Assembly: GCA_965658765.1 (NCBI GenBank) | Contig: CBFHTO010000007.1 | Location: forward strand, 1 to 64,000 | Direction of reading: 5' to 3' | DNA: 64,000 bases | Source of the DNA: Glaciecola sp965658765 | Lineage (GTDB): Bacteria > Pseudomonadota > Gammaproteobacteria > Enterobacterales > Alteromonadaceae | Shown: positions 25,935-35,091 of the stretch, piece by piece | How positions within the stretch are numbered: the stretch's first letter is position 1 | Layout: every line of letters begins with the position of its first letter | Program-made: the position numbers and the translations under genes | The notes under the pieces: model-generated | Told to the model about the DNA's origin: nothing | Databases searched by the model: none | What the model saw: the letters and a program-made list of their open reading frames with translations, nothing else

Positions 25935-26510
25935 CTAGCAGCCTAATTCGGTACCGTTGATATCTTCATGAACGCCGTTATTGTCGGAGTCTTTACTTAC
26001 TCGAACTCGCCCTTGCAAATTAACATTGAGGGCCCTGGCCAAGGTCTTATCTTTTGAAGTTGGGCATATTACGATACTGGCAAGCATGTTGGCCGCACCT
26101 GAATCAAAGAACTTTATGCTGGTTGCAGGCCCTGTAATTACATTAGAGGACGACGCAGGATCTGTGCTGACGAGCAAAGTCTCGTCAGATTCTCGAGCAC
26201 CGTTATCGTTAGAATCAAGAAACACAATTTTAGGGTCATTCCAAGTGCTCGTGCAACTTTCGTAATTTTTAGATGGACAAATTACGACCGTAGCGTTGTT
26301 GTCGATGGCTGCAAATCTACCAAACTGAACAGCGCCGCTGATTGAATTAATTTCTGCGGTAATACTGTTCTTGTTTAAAATAGTATTTACACTAGGCGCA
26401 ACCACAGTCATGACGATGGCCACTATCGCTAGAACGATCATCATTTCGAGGAGTGTCACACCTCGTTGACGTTTAATATTTGTTGTACACCTGCTAATGT
26501 TAAAAAACAC
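25935..26510 (-). CDS. fimT: FimT/GspH-type pseudopilin, copy 1
   Basis: The frame is open from 26558, but GGAG (26521-26518) lies exactly seven bases before a GTG at 26510-26508, which I take as the start. This gives 191 residues with a compact leader ending RQRG, cleavage at G17|V18, Glu22 at mature +5, and the helix VTLLEMMIVLAIVAIVMTVV. The globular part has paired cysteines (VICPSKNYESC, VICPTSK) and the pattern LQGRVRVSKDSDNNGVHE shared with the copy downstream. It is upstream of copy 2 on the same strand, 95 bases apart. Confidence 0.87.
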   Translation of the reverse strand: MFFNISRCTTNIKRQRGVTLLEMMIVLAIVAIVMTVVAPSVNTILNKNSITAEINSISGAVQFGRFAAIDNNATVVICPSKNYESCTSTWNDPKIVFLDSNDNGARESDETLLVSTDPASSSNVITGPATSIKFFDSGAANMLASIVICPTSKDKTLARALNVNLQGRVRVSKDSDNNGVHEDINGTELGC

Positions 26511-26674
26511 TTCACTACTCCAGAATTCTCCATGTACACTATACAACATATCGGCCAATCGTTGCGTATCGGCAGCCTTATATACTTAGCGAAAAATATA
26601 CAGAGCGGAAAATGCTGATTGCATAGCTGAGCATTCTATCTAGTCGACGTTACTTATACATCTCGGAGAGCAAA

Positions 26675-27508
26675 ATGAACAAACAAGCCATCATTGAGGA
26701 AATGAAGGTTCTTGCTGAAATTGACCCTGAATTTGAAGTTAAAAGAAGAGTAAGTTTTATTAAGCGGCAATTACGCTCATCGGGCCTGAATTCACTCGTG
26801 CTTGGAATAAGCGGAGGTATAGATTCTTGTACTCTTGGCAGACTCGCGCAGATTGCCGTCGATGAGCTTAATCAAAATGGGGCTAATTACCAGTTTATTG
26901 CAGTTCGACTGCCTTATGATTCTCAGGCCGATGAGGCGGACGCGCAATTAAGTATTGATTTTATACAACCATCTTTGTCGGTTATGGCCAATGTTAAGTC
27001 TGGAGCAGATGCAATTCACGATGTTGCGGTCAATGCATTAAAAAGTGCAGGTGCATATAATGTAGACGCAAAGGCTGACGATTTTGTTAAAGGTAATACA
27101 AAAGCTCGAACAAGAATGGCCATTCAGTTTGATATCGCCGGTTTGACGCGAGGACTAGTACTAGGCACTGATCATTCTGCTGAGAATATTACAGGTTTTT
27201 ATACTAAGTACGGTGATGGTGCATGTGATCTGGCGCCCTTGTTTGGATTAAGCAAACGTCAAGTAAGACAAGTTGCAGCATTTTTAGGTGCGCCTGATGT
27301 GATTATAAACAAAGCGCCAACTGCTGACCTTGAGTCCTTGAATCCACAATTAGAAGATGAAGCTTCACTTGGCCTTAGCTATGATCAAATAGATGATTTT
27401 TTAGAGGGTAAAAGTACCGATGATCATGCGATTAGTAAATTAATCGAGATTTATACACGTACGCAGCACAAACGTGTGCCTATACCAACTGTCTATGACG
27501 AAGAGTAA
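26675..27508 (+). CDS. nadE: NH3-dependent NAD+ synthetase
   Basis: NadE converts deamido-NAD to NAD+ with ATP and ammonia, the last step of NAD synthesis. The 277-residue protein has the PP-loop SGGIDS at residues 46-51, LGTDHSAENITGFYTKYGDG, KAPTADLE and the C-terminal EHKR-like THKRVPIP segment. It lacks the glutaminase domain, so it depends on free ammonia. GGAGAG lies just before the ATG. It is followed after only three bases by glnB, and nadB at 33265-34872 supplies an early step of the same pathway. Confidence 0.96.
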   Translation: MNKQAIIEEMKVLAEIDPEFEVKRRVSFIKRQLRSSGLNSLVLGISGGIDSCTLGRLAQIAVDELNQNGANYQFIAVRLPYDSQADEADAQLSIDFIQPSLSVMANVKSGADAIHDVAVNALKSAGAYNVDAKADDFVKGNTKARTRMAIQFDIAGLTRGLVLGTDHSAENITGFYTKYGDGACDLAPLFGLSKRQVRQVAAFLGAPDVIINKAPTADLESLNPQLEDEASLGLSYDQIDDFLEGKSTDDHAISKLIEIYTRTQHKRVPIPTVYDEE

Positions 27509-27511
27509 AAA

Positions 27512-27850
27512 ATGAAAAAAGTCGAAGCAATAATTAAACCTTTCAAGTTGGATGACGTTCGTGAAGCTCTTTCAAATATAGGAGTGTCGGGCTTGACTAT
27601 GACTGAGGTTAAAGGATTTGGCCGTCAAAAAGGACATCAAGAGCTCTATCGTGGCGCTGAATATCAAGTAGACTTTTTGCCCAAGATAAAAATTGAGTTG
27701 GTCATCTCAGATGAGATGCTAGATTTAGTGGTAGAGGCAATTTCGTCAGTTGCAAAAACAGGTAAGATAGGAGATGGAAAAATATTCGTTGTCGACGTCG
27801 AAAGAGCGATTCGTATCAGAACTGGTGAAGAAGGTGAGGACGCAATTTAA
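27512..27850 (+). CDS. glnB: Nitrogen regulatory protein PII
   Basis: PII senses 2-oxoglutarate and ATP/ADP and is uridylylated at a T-loop tyrosine to report nitrogen status. The 112-residue protein has the signature KGFGRQKGH, the T loop YRGAEYQVDF with Tyr51, and the C-terminal signature TGKIGDGKIFV. It is closer to E. coli GlnB than GlnK, with RIRTGEEGEDAI at the end. There is no amtB beside it, which also argues against GlnK. It lies three bases after nadE, so the two are cotranscribed. Confidence 0.95.
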   Translation: MKKVEAIIKPFKLDDVREALSNIGVSGLTMTEVKGFGRQKGHQELYRGAEYQVDFLPKIKIELVISDEMLDLVVEAISSVAKTGKIGDGKIFVVDVERAIRIRTGEEGEDAI

Positions 27851-27885
27851 GCGTGCTTTATAGCGTTATATGAATTAGCGTTATA

Positions 27886-27920
27886 AGATAGGGTCTCACT
27901 CTTATGATGAAGCCCTATCT
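27886..27920. terminator. Inverted repeat between convergent glnB and slyD
   Basis: AGATAGGG at 27886-27893 and CCCTATCT at 27913-27920 form an 8-bp stem with a 19-base loop. It sits between two converging genes, where a bidirectional terminator is expected. Neither side has a proper T run, so this is weak. Confidence 0.35.
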
Positions 27921-27933
27921 AAACAAGATTTCT

Positions 27934-28419
27934 CTAGTGTTCGTGACCACACCCGCCAGCGCCATGCACATGCCCGTGCTCTAACTCTTCAGCGGTGGCA
28001 TCTCTAACATCCTCGACGCTCACGTCGAATGCGAGAGTTACGCCTGCTAATGGGTGGTTACCATCGACGGTCACGTTATCATCGTCTTTATCAACAATGA
28101 TAACTGATTGTTCACCGTGGTCAGTCGTGGCTCGAAAACTCATACCGACCTCGACTTCCATGCCTTCAAACATGTTCAGCGGCACCTGCTGCAAAAGCTG
28201 TTCTTGTCTATCCCCATATGCTTTGTCCGGTTCAATGGTAATTTCAAACTTATCGCCAATCGCCTTGCCATATAATGCTTCTTCCAACCCAGCTATCATA
28301 AATTTTGAGCCTTGAATAAATGAGAGTGGCTCTTGATCTTGCGAGCTGTCAACAAGTGTGCCATCAGTTGTTTTAACAGTATAATGAAGAGTGACTACAT
28401 GATTATCAGCAATTTGCAT
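27934..28419 (-). CDS. slyD: FKBP-type peptidyl-prolyl isomerase SlyD
   Basis: SlyD is a cytoplasmic prolyl isomerase and metallochaperone that delivers nickel, for example to hydrogenases. The 161-residue product has the FKBP core, the inserted flap (PDKAYGDRQEQLLQQVPLNMF), and a short metal-binding tail HGHVHGAGGCGHEH. The tail is shorter than in E. coli SlyD (196 residues). AAGGA lies five bases before the ATG. It is transcribed in the same direction as ygfZ upstream, 42 bases apart. Confidence 0.95.
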   Translation of the reverse strand: MQIADNHVVTLHYTVKTTDGTLVDSSQDQEPLSFIQGSKFMIAGLEEALYGKAIGDKFEITIEPDKAYGDRQEQLLQQVPLNMFEGMEVEVGMSFRATTDHGEQSVIIVDKDDDNVTVDGNHPLAGVTLAFDVSVEDVRDATAEELEHGHVHGAGGCGHEH

Positions 28420-28461
28420 AATGATCCTTGATGTGGTTTTTTTGAATGTAAATAAGTGGGT

Positions 28462-29403
28462 TTATAAACTGTACGGTAACGCGTTTACTGTCAGTAATTG
28501 TTCTGAACCTTTCAAGCGTAACACAGCCCCTACCTCAGTGTCATTTGACAAAACGCCAAGCGCGATAATTTGTTTGTCGCGCACTGTCACTCGATTGATC
28601 GTTCCACTCCGGCGCCAGTTTTCACCAATCTGAATTTCTAAATCGTCACCAGGAGATATGGCGACTGCAGAACCATCTATTGCTATTCCCTTAAGAATAA
28701 ATGTGGCTCGTTTGTTTTTACCTAAAAACTTAGTTCTAGCTATGACTTCTTGGCCCATGTAACAGCCTTTATCGAAATCAATTGCATCAATTGCTTGAAA
28801 GTTAAGCATTTGTGGAACATAACTTGAGATTGTTTTTTCGTGGACTTCTGCTATTCCAGCTTCAATTTGTAAAGCATTGAAATTAACATCAGTTGCGACT
28901 ATTTCATGTTGCCTTATGTCTTCAAGCCTTTGAATAGCCTCGTTGGTTAAGTAGCAGATGTAACGAAGACTTGTATCGTTGAAACAAATGGCTTGTCCAA
29001 ACTCATTTGATGTAGTGCTTAAATTTTCGTTACTTAACTCGGGAAAAATGATGTTTAAGTGCTGAATACTCTTCTCACCTGCGACTCCGACAACTCTATG
29101 TTCGTCATCTTTCTCAATCGTCACTTTTGAAAATACACCATATTTCTTTAACTGTTCAAAGCTAACTTCAAGCGCCTCTTTGTTCGCACTCATTAAAAAT
29201 CGATCTTCAAACGCACTTAATATTGGCGCACTAAACATCTTTCCTTTGAAGTCACAATGAGCTGCAATTTTCGCTGAAGATACTTCAAACTCTTTGGTCG
29301 CGATAGTTAGTTGTCCGTGCAGATATTCGTGGCGCTGCTCACCTGCGATCGATATAAGTCCTACATTGCGCATTTCGTTAATGAATTCAAAATCTGTACT
29401 CAC
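28462..29403 (-). CDS. ygfZ: Folate-binding iron-sulfur cluster maintenance protein YgfZ
   Basis: YgfZ supports the assembly or repair of certain iron-sulfur enzymes with tetrahydrofolate. The 313-residue product carries the family motif KGCYMGQE at 212-219 with its conserved cysteine, and resembles the aminomethyltransferase T-protein fold. The start codon is GTG with AAGGA eight bases upstream. It is divergent from sdhE, the arrangement also found in E. coli. slyD follows on the same strand. Confidence 0.93.
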   Translation of the reverse strand: MSTDFEFINEMRNVGLISIAGEQRHEYLHGQLTIATKEFEVSSAKIAAHCDFKGKMFSAPILSAFEDRFLMSANKEALEVSFEQLKKYGVFSKVTIEKDDEHRVVGVAGEKSIQHLNIIFPELSNENLSTTSNEFGQAICFNDTSLRYICYLTNEAIQRLEDIRQHEIVATDVNFNALQIEAGIAEVHEKTISSYVPQMLNFQAIDAIDFDKGCYMGQEVIARTKFLGKNKRATFILKGIAIDGSAVAISPGDDLEIQIGENWRRSGTINRVTVRDKQIIALGVLSNDTEVGAVLRLKGSEQLLTVNALPYSL

Positions 29404-29584
29404 GTTTTATATCCTTAAGAATATTCATGTGTTTGTATACGGAGGGTATGGGCAGAGAGAGTCATTTACAATCCTTATTAATAAAATTGACTAACTCATT
29501 ATGGTATCAACAAAATTTATAGCCATGCGTTTCTGTTTTTGGGGCTTAGCTGATAAACTATCGAAATAAAATAAAGGAGTTAAT

Positions 29585-29842
29585 ATGTTTGACAAAAAAA
29601 GGTTCGCTCGGCTGAAATGGGCATGCAGGCGCGGTATGCTGGAGCTAGATGTTTTGCTTCTTCCATTCATTGAACAAGCTTGGGATACCTTAAGCTTTGA
29701 TCAACAAGAGACTTTTGAGCGACTTTTGACTTGCGATGATCCTGATTTGTTTGCATGGTTTATGGGGCATCACTCATGTAAAGATCCAGAACTCGCTAAA
29801 ATGGTAGAAACAGTCCTCAGTTCAATAAAAATAAGGTCGTAA
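29585..29842 (+). CDS. sdhE: FAD assembly factor SdhE
   Basis: SdhE promotes covalent attachment of FAD to succinate dehydrogenase and fumarate reductase. The 85-residue protein has the conserved RGxxE motif (RRGMLELD, Gly17 and Glu20) and the segment DPDLFAWFMG. AAGGAG lies six bases before the ATG. It is followed after 57 bases by a YgfX-like gene, as in enteric bacteria. Earlier literature named this protein CptB and proposed an antitoxin role. Confidence 0.95.
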   Translation: MFDKKRFARLKWACRRGMLELDVLLLPFIEQAWDTLSFDQQETFERLLTCDDPDLFAWFMGHHSCKDPELAKMVETVLSSIKIRS

Positions 29843-29899
29843 TTCTTAGCTAACAATACAATAAATAATGGAACGGCTAACACTAAGCAAGGAATGCTT

Positions 29900-30616
29900 A
29901 TGCGATTTATTATTGATCTTGAAAAAACTACTAATCTATCTAAGATCGTTGATATAGGACTGTTCTTTATAGTCATTGCTTCTTTGAATGGCGTAATAAG
30001 AGTGATTTTTACTCATAGCCTTTTGCAGAGCATATTTTGTTTTTCAATAATACTGTGTTGTGCGTGGGGTGTAAGCCGTAGGGTTTTAGGTTTTCCTTCC
30101 TTGCAGTATTCCCCTTCTCGGCTATATTTACTTTTAAATCAAAACAGCCACCAAAATGACCTAGTATCACCGATACATAGACAAACAAGTCGCCCTGAAT
30201 CACTTGTTTCAAGCATAACTGCAATTAGTGATGTATGCAGTAGTGCTTTTTGCAATGGTTGCGAAGAGTTGTCCGGTAACAAGGCTTCCTTGGCGTCGGA
30301 GGAACCTTGCAAAAATGTTGATCAATTTGATTCTCAAGCGTGTTCTTCTTGCGTTTGTTACTCAAGTGAAGGAAACATATATTGGCTAAATTATAAGGCT
30401 TCTCGTGTGACTTGGTTTGGCCTGTTTTTACGTTTTGAAATGCTGAGAAAACAGACTGGAAATGATGATGCTTGTGGTAATTGTAATGGCACTGACTATA
30501 AGCAAATCAAGGAAATTCACCCAAAATTTCAATGCTCCCTCACGCTTTTCTTGAGTCCGCTGAATACCGATACTAATGCTTATCGAAGTCTATGTAGAGA
30601 GATAATTTGGCAATAG
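29900..30616 (+). CDS. YgfX/CptA-like membrane protein with a cysteine-rich insert
   Basis: I assign this by position after sdhE and by layout, not by strong sequence recognition. The ATG at 29900 has AAGGA upstream and gives 238 residues. Two transmembrane segments lie at about 17-37 and 41-60, as in YgfX. The C-terminal region ends with SPLNTDTNAYRSLCREIIW, which resembles the YgfX tail. Between them is an extra stretch with nine cysteines (about 113, 118, 121, 137, 148, 151, 153, 192, 195). Typical YgfX is near 135 residues, so this protein is clearly enlarged. Confidence 0.6.
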   Translation: MRFIIDLEKTTNLSKIVDIGLFFIVIASLNGVIRVIFTHSLLQSIFCFSIILCCAWGVSRRVLGFPSLQYSPSRLYLLLNQNSHQNDLVSPIHRQTSRPESLVSSITAISDVCSSAFCNGCEELSGNKASLASEEPCKNVDQFDSQACSSCVCYSSEGNIYWLNYKASRVTWFGLFLRFEMLRKQTGNDDACGNCNGTDYKQIKEIHPKFQCSLTLFLSPLNTDTNAYRSLCREIIWQ

Positions 30617-30763
30617 GGTGCATGTTTTGAGGGTAAAAAAGACAATGATGTTTGGGTTAGAAACCCTTAGCATCTTGAGTGGTCTCTCACTAGGGAGCTG
30701 CTGAAATCAACAGACCCTAAAGCTAAACCAACAATCTGACATGGGATAAACAAAGTTAAATTT

Positions 30764-31804
30764 ATGCTTAAATTGTATGCAAAAGCATTTATGTCATCGT
30801 TGAGTCGAGGCAAAACCCCAGCCCCTCCAATTACTTTGACGGATTATTGTCATGAACTCGAGACATCAATCGAACGGGAACATTGTCAAAGGTACAATCG
30901 CTTGACACATTGGCGTCCTTATTCTGCGATAGTGCACCCGAACTACATACAAACACTTTCGCTAGAAATGCAGTTATCGATGATGGTGCGTCCCGACTTT
31001 GTATTTTCGCCTATGGGACTTGTGCACATCGGTAATGAAATCAAAATATCTCAACTCCCAGAGCAGAGCGACCGACTAGTCTTAAAAACCGTTTTTGGTC
31101 ATATTTTTAAACACCGCAGGGGGTGGTTATTTGAGCTAAGGACGCTTGCTTATGTTTCTGACGAGCTTGCGGTTGAAGCTACAAGTTATTATTTGTCGAA
31201 GGACAATAAACAGGCCAATCTTAAGACCAAAAAAATAAGCGAAGACATTGCTGATATGTCTAATGATGATCAGAGCAAGCACGAGAGCGGGGCATCTCAT
31301 TTTAAAACGCCGTCATGGATATCACATCCACATGATAGGTTGTCAAAAGACACTGGAAGTTGGTCAGATGTAAGAAGTGTCACTTTGCCATTTAAGTCAA
31401 ATTCGGGAAGGGCATATGCTCGAATATCGAGTGACTATAATCCTATCCATTTACTTCCAATTACAGCTCGAATATTCGGCTTTAGACGAGCCATTGCACA
31501 TGGTATGTTTTCAAAGGCCTTAGCATTGTCTAATATGGCTGAAGAGCTTGATTACTTTTACAAAGACGCACAAATAAGATGTTTGTTTCAACAACCAAAC
31601 TTTTTACCAACTAACTGCAATTTATGCGTAAAAGTGGGTCAGTTTGACTCTGCAGCAGTACAAATGAGTTCGAGCGAAAAAGAAAACCAGCGCCATGCCT
31701 CTAGCAATGAGCCTGTTCTCACTTCTAAGCGCCGAGATTTCACCTTAACTTCTGAGCAGAGAAAAAAGACAAGAAGTCATATTCAAGGTAGCGTGGTTTG
31801 TTGA
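30764..31804 (+). CDS. MaoC-like hot-dog acyl dehydratase family protein
   Basis: MaoC-type hydratases act on 2-enoyl-CoA or acyl-carrier substrates. The 346-residue protein has a hydratase motif near 216-232 (RAYARISSDYNPIHLL), with Asp224 and His229 as the probable catalytic pair, followed by GFRRAIAHGM. The usual Gly in the SGD motif is Ser. Residues 50-145 may be a second, motif-less hot-dog half. A polar linker (150-185) and a charged tail (305-346) are extra. The substrate is unknown. A FadL-type fatty-acid porin follows 82 bases downstream on the same strand. Confidence 0.75.
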   Translation: MLKLYAKAFMSSLSRGKTPAPPITLTDYCHELETSIEREHCQRYNRLTHWRPYSAIVHPNYIQTLSLEMQLSMMVRPDFVFSPMGLVHIGNEIKISQLPEQSDRLVLKTVFGHIFKHRRGWLFELRTLAYVSDELAVEATSYYLSKDNKQANLKTKKISEDIADMSNDDQSKHESGASHFKTPSWISHPHDRLSKDTGSWSDVRSVTLPFKSNSGRAYARISSDYNPIHLLPITARIFGFRRAIAHGMFSKALALSNMAEELDYFYKDAQIRCLFQQPNFLPTNCNLCVKVGQFDSAAVQMSSSEKENQRHASSNEPVLTSKRRDFTLTSEQRKKTRSHIQGSVVC

Positions 31805-31886
31805 CGTATTGTAAGTTAACACCGTATATTTAATACTAAAGTTTAGCTGATAGCTGATAAGTAAAAGACATAAAGGGAAATCACTC

Positions 31887-33257
31887 ATGACAAACACATG
31901 GACATCTTTTTTGAACAAGCTTCGTTTCTTATTTTTGTTCCTAATTTCTTTAAATATCGGCTTTTCAAAAGCCGATGAATACCATTACAACAATTTGTTG
32001 ATCGGAAAAAATGCAGTTGGTTTAGGTGGTGCTTTTGCCGCTGTTGCTGATGATTTGTCTACCATTCATTATAATCCTGCGGGTCTTTCCAATGTAAAGT
32101 CAGGCAATATGGCCTCTATCAATACTTTTTCATGGGAACAGACTAAGTTTTTCAGTGTGTTTGGTAATGGTGCAGACTTTGAAAGAAATGCATTTTCAAT
32201 CGTTCCTGGATTTTTCGGTGTCAAGGGCGAGTTAGGGGATTGGCATACTGCGGCAGCATTAATTGTTAAAGACTATGGACAAGAACGTTCAGATGATGAA
32301 GTCTTTTATCAAATTCCTGCTTTTGATGAAGGACTGGGTCAAAATATACAAGAATTCGCTACTATTGATATAGATAATAGTGCATATGAAATAATTTTTG
32401 CAGGAGCTAAAAAAGTATCGAATGGCTTATCTCTTGGTGTTTCTCTTGGTATCGAATATAAAAGTTTCTTGACTGATCAGTCTTCAGGAACTGTAATTGA
32501 AAATCTTATTGCACCGAATATTTCAGTAAATACTGGGTTTGAAGCTACAGCAAGATTTTCAGATGTAAACTGGTTATTAAATCCTAGTCTTTCTATTTTT
32601 TATCAGACTGACAATATAAATATTGGAGCTAAGATTACACAACCAATTAACATTAACCGCGTTCATAGCTTTACTAGTTCAATAATTGTATCGGGAGTCG
32701 ATCCTACAACACCTGGTGTTGTAACTTCATTTAGAGATAGAGAAGAAGCTTGTTGCAAGCAAGACCTACCATTGCAAATAACCTTGGGCACTTCATATAA
32801 GATCGGCAGTTTGCAAATCAGCGCTGATATAAATTATTTTGGTGAAGAAGACCAAAAACTAGAATTTTTACCTATCTTTAAAGCGCCGATTACTCGCAAA
32901 CTAGAGGAGGTGACTAATGCGTCGTTAGGGCTGAGTTATGCATTCAGTAACTATCAGAACTTACGAGTTGGAATTTTCACTGATAATGCGAACAGTAAGC
33001 CAGATCCGGCGATCCCTTATCAAAGAACAGAGTCTATAGATTTGCTAGGGGTGAGCATAGCATACGAAACAAAAGTATTTGATTTTCCCGTAAGTTTTGG
33101 CACGTATTACAAATGGGGGGATGGACAAATTAGAATAGGAGACCTAAGAGCCGTTGAAGAGATTACAGGTTTGGCTCTTTACCCAGATAACAACGACAAT
33201 GATATCAGCGAAGGAGAAAAACAAAGTTTGGTCGTCTATTTCAGCTTAGATTTTTAA
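31887..33257 (+). CDS. FadL/OmpP1/TodX family outer-membrane transporter
   Basis: FadL-type barrels carry long-chain fatty acids or other hydrophobic compounds across the outer membrane. The 456-residue product has a signal peptide cleaved near SKA|DE (residue 29), the N-terminal hatch signature GKNAVGLGGAFAAVADDLSTIHYNPAGLS, and alternating beta strands to a final aromatic residue (VVYFSLDF). AGGG lies nine bases before the ATG. It converges on nadB with a gap of only seven bases. The exact substrate cannot be told. Confidence 0.9.
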   Translation: MTNTWTSFLNKLRFLFLFLISLNIGFSKADEYHYNNLLIGKNAVGLGGAFAAVADDLSTIHYNPAGLSNVKSGNMASINTFSWEQTKFFSVFGNGADFERNAFSIVPGFFGVKGELGDWHTAAALIVKDYGQERSDDEVFYQIPAFDEGLGQNIQEFATIDIDNSAYEIIFAGAKKVSNGLSLGVSLGIEYKSFLTDQSSGTVIENLIAPNISVNTGFEATARFSDVNWLLNPSLSIFYQTDNINIGAKITQPININRVHSFTSSIIVSGVDPTTPGVVTSFRDREEACCKQDLPLQITLGTSYKIGSLQISADINYFGEEDQKLEFLPIFKAPITRKLEEVTNASLGLSYAFSNYQNLRVGIFTDNANSKPDPAIPYQRTESIDLLGVSIAYETKVFDFPVSFGTYYKWGDGQIRIGDLRAVEEITGLALYPDNNDNDISEGEKQSLVVYFSLDF

Positions 33258-33264
33258 AGCTAGG

Positions 33265-34872
33265 CTAATCCATTAGTCCTTTGCTTTTGCAAATAAACGT
33301 TGGCTGGGAGTTCTCGTCTAGGTCAGGATGATCTAAGTTGTAGTGAAGCCCTCGGCTTTCTTTCCGTTCCATTGCGCACATGACGATCAATTGCGCAACA
33401 CAGATAAGGTTTCGCAGTTCCAGCATGTTATTGCTGACTTTAAAATTGGAATAATATTCATCCATTTCTTGTTTGAGTAGATTAATGCGCCTGAAAGCTC
33501 TTTCTAAGCGTTTGTCTGTTCTAACAATACCCACATAATCCCACATAAACAGACGCAATTCGTGCCAATTGTGCTGAATTATTACTGCCTCGTCAGAGTC
33601 TATTACTCTGCTTTCGTCCCATGGCTGAATAGAAATATCACTGACGTTGGCTATAGATTGACTGAGGATGTGTTTAGAGCCGGCATGCGCAAAAACAATG
33701 CACTCTAAAAGTGAGTTGCTCGCCATGCGATTCGCGCCATGTAAGCCGGTATATGCAACTTCACCGATGGCATAAACGTTGTCTAGATTAGTTCTTGCAT
33801 TTAAATCGGTTGCAACGCCACCACATGTGTAGTGAGCAGCAGGGACAACGGGTATGGCCTGCCTTGTGATATCGATCCCTAAGGAGCGACATTTTCGATA
33901 TATATTTGGAAAATGCTTCACAATGAAATCACTTGGTTTATCGCTGATGTCCAGATACATGCAATCTTCACCCAGTCGCTTCATTTCATAATCAATGGCT
34001 CGTGCAACAATATCGCGAGGTGCAAGGTCTCCTCTTTCGTCAAATCTATGCATGAATCGAGTGCCATCCTTATGACATAATTGAGCACCCTCACCACGCA
34101 GTGCTTCACTTATCAAAAAGTTACCGGCATCTGGGTGATATAAACACGTTGGATGAAACTGATTGAACTCCATATTTGCTATTTTGCAACCAGCCCTCCA
34201 TGCCATCGCAATACCGTCTCCGCTTGATACATCCGGGTTTGAGGTGTATTGATACACTTTGCTACCTCCGCCGGTGGCAAGGGCGACAAAACGCGCTCTT
34301 ATGACTTCAACTTGTTCCTTTTTACGATTCCATACATACGCGCCCACTACGTGATTATCTGACTTCGCCGTTTTTATCAGGTCTATCGCATTGTAACGCT
34401 CAAAAAGGTGTATGTTAGGATGATGTTTCACACTATCGGATAGAGTTGCTTGAACGGCTTCTCCTGTAGCATCAGCAGCATGTAATATGCGTCTATGAGA
34501 ATGCCCACCTTCTCGGGTTAAATGAAAGCGTAGCTCGCCATTTTCGTCCTTTTCTTGGTCGAAAGGAACACCTTTATTGATAAGCCACTGCATACTTTCC
34601 TTAGCGTTTTCAGCAGTATATCGAACGACATCAGGATCGCACAAACCAGCGCCAGCTTTAAGGGTATCTTGAATATGGTTTTCGATACTATCGTTATCAT
34701 CAAATACGGCTGCGATGCCGCCCTGAGCATATCTTGTGCTGCCCTCGTCCAAGTTGCTTTTGCTAAGCACAATGACATTACAATTCTCTGCGCTGGTTAA
34801 CGCTAAACTTAGACCCGCAGCGCCGCTACCGATGACAAGGAGGTCACAGGAGTGTTCAATTGTATTGTTCAT
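33265..34872 (-). CDS. nadB: L-aspartate oxidase
   Basis: NadB oxidises L-aspartate to iminoaspartate, the first step of de novo NAD synthesis, using FAD. The 535-residue protein has the dinucleotide-binding GSGAAGLSLAL near residue 15, SKSNLDEGSTRYAQGGIAA, HRRILHAADATG and AAHYTCGGV, all typical of the succinate dehydrogenase flavoprotein family. The frame also has a TTG one codon earlier, but the ATG is preferred. It is divergent from rpoE, as in E. coli and many relatives. Confidence 0.96.
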   Translation of the reverse strand: MNNTIEHSCDLLVIGSGAAGLSLALTSAENCNVIVLSKSNLDEGSTRYAQGGIAAVFDDNDSIENHIQDTLKAGAGLCDPDVVRYTAENAKESMQWLINKGVPFDQEKDENGELRFHLTREGGHSHRRILHAADATGEAVQATLSDSVKHHPNIHLFERYNAIDLIKTAKSDNHVVGAYVWNRKKEQVEVIRARFVALATGGGSKVYQYTSNPDVSSGDGIAMAWRAGCKIANMEFNQFHPTCLYHPDAGNFLISEALRGEGAQLCHKDGTRFMHRFDERGDLAPRDIVARAIDYEMKRLGEDCMYLDISDKPSDFIVKHFPNIYRKCRSLGIDITRQAIPVVPAAHYTCGGVATDLNARTNLDNVYAIGEVAYTGLHGANRMASNSLLECIVFAHAGSKHILSQSIANVSDISIQPWDESRVIDSDEAVIIQHNWHELRLFMWDYVGIVRTDKRLERAFRRINLLKQEMDEYYSNFKVSNNMLELRNLICVAQLIVMCAMERKESRGLHYNLDHPDLDENSQPTFICKSKGLMD

Positions 34873-35091
34873 CAAATATTTTTACCTTTTTATAGCGAAT
34901 GCACTTTTATTGTAGAATTTATATGTTGCACATTAAAACGTTTGGCCAAGAAGATATAGGAAGATATAAAACTTAGAAGTCTACAACACTAGTTTTTTTT
35001 GATAATACCCATATAAACACAAAACTAAAGAAGAAGTGTGCAAGCAAACGCATAAAAATCAATTTTATTACATTAATAAAGTGATTTATAT

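Noticed and set aside
30640..30690. GGGTT-AGA-AACCC hairpin between the ygfX-like and MaoC genes
   Set aside because: The stem is short and is not followed by a T run, so there is not enough to call a terminator.
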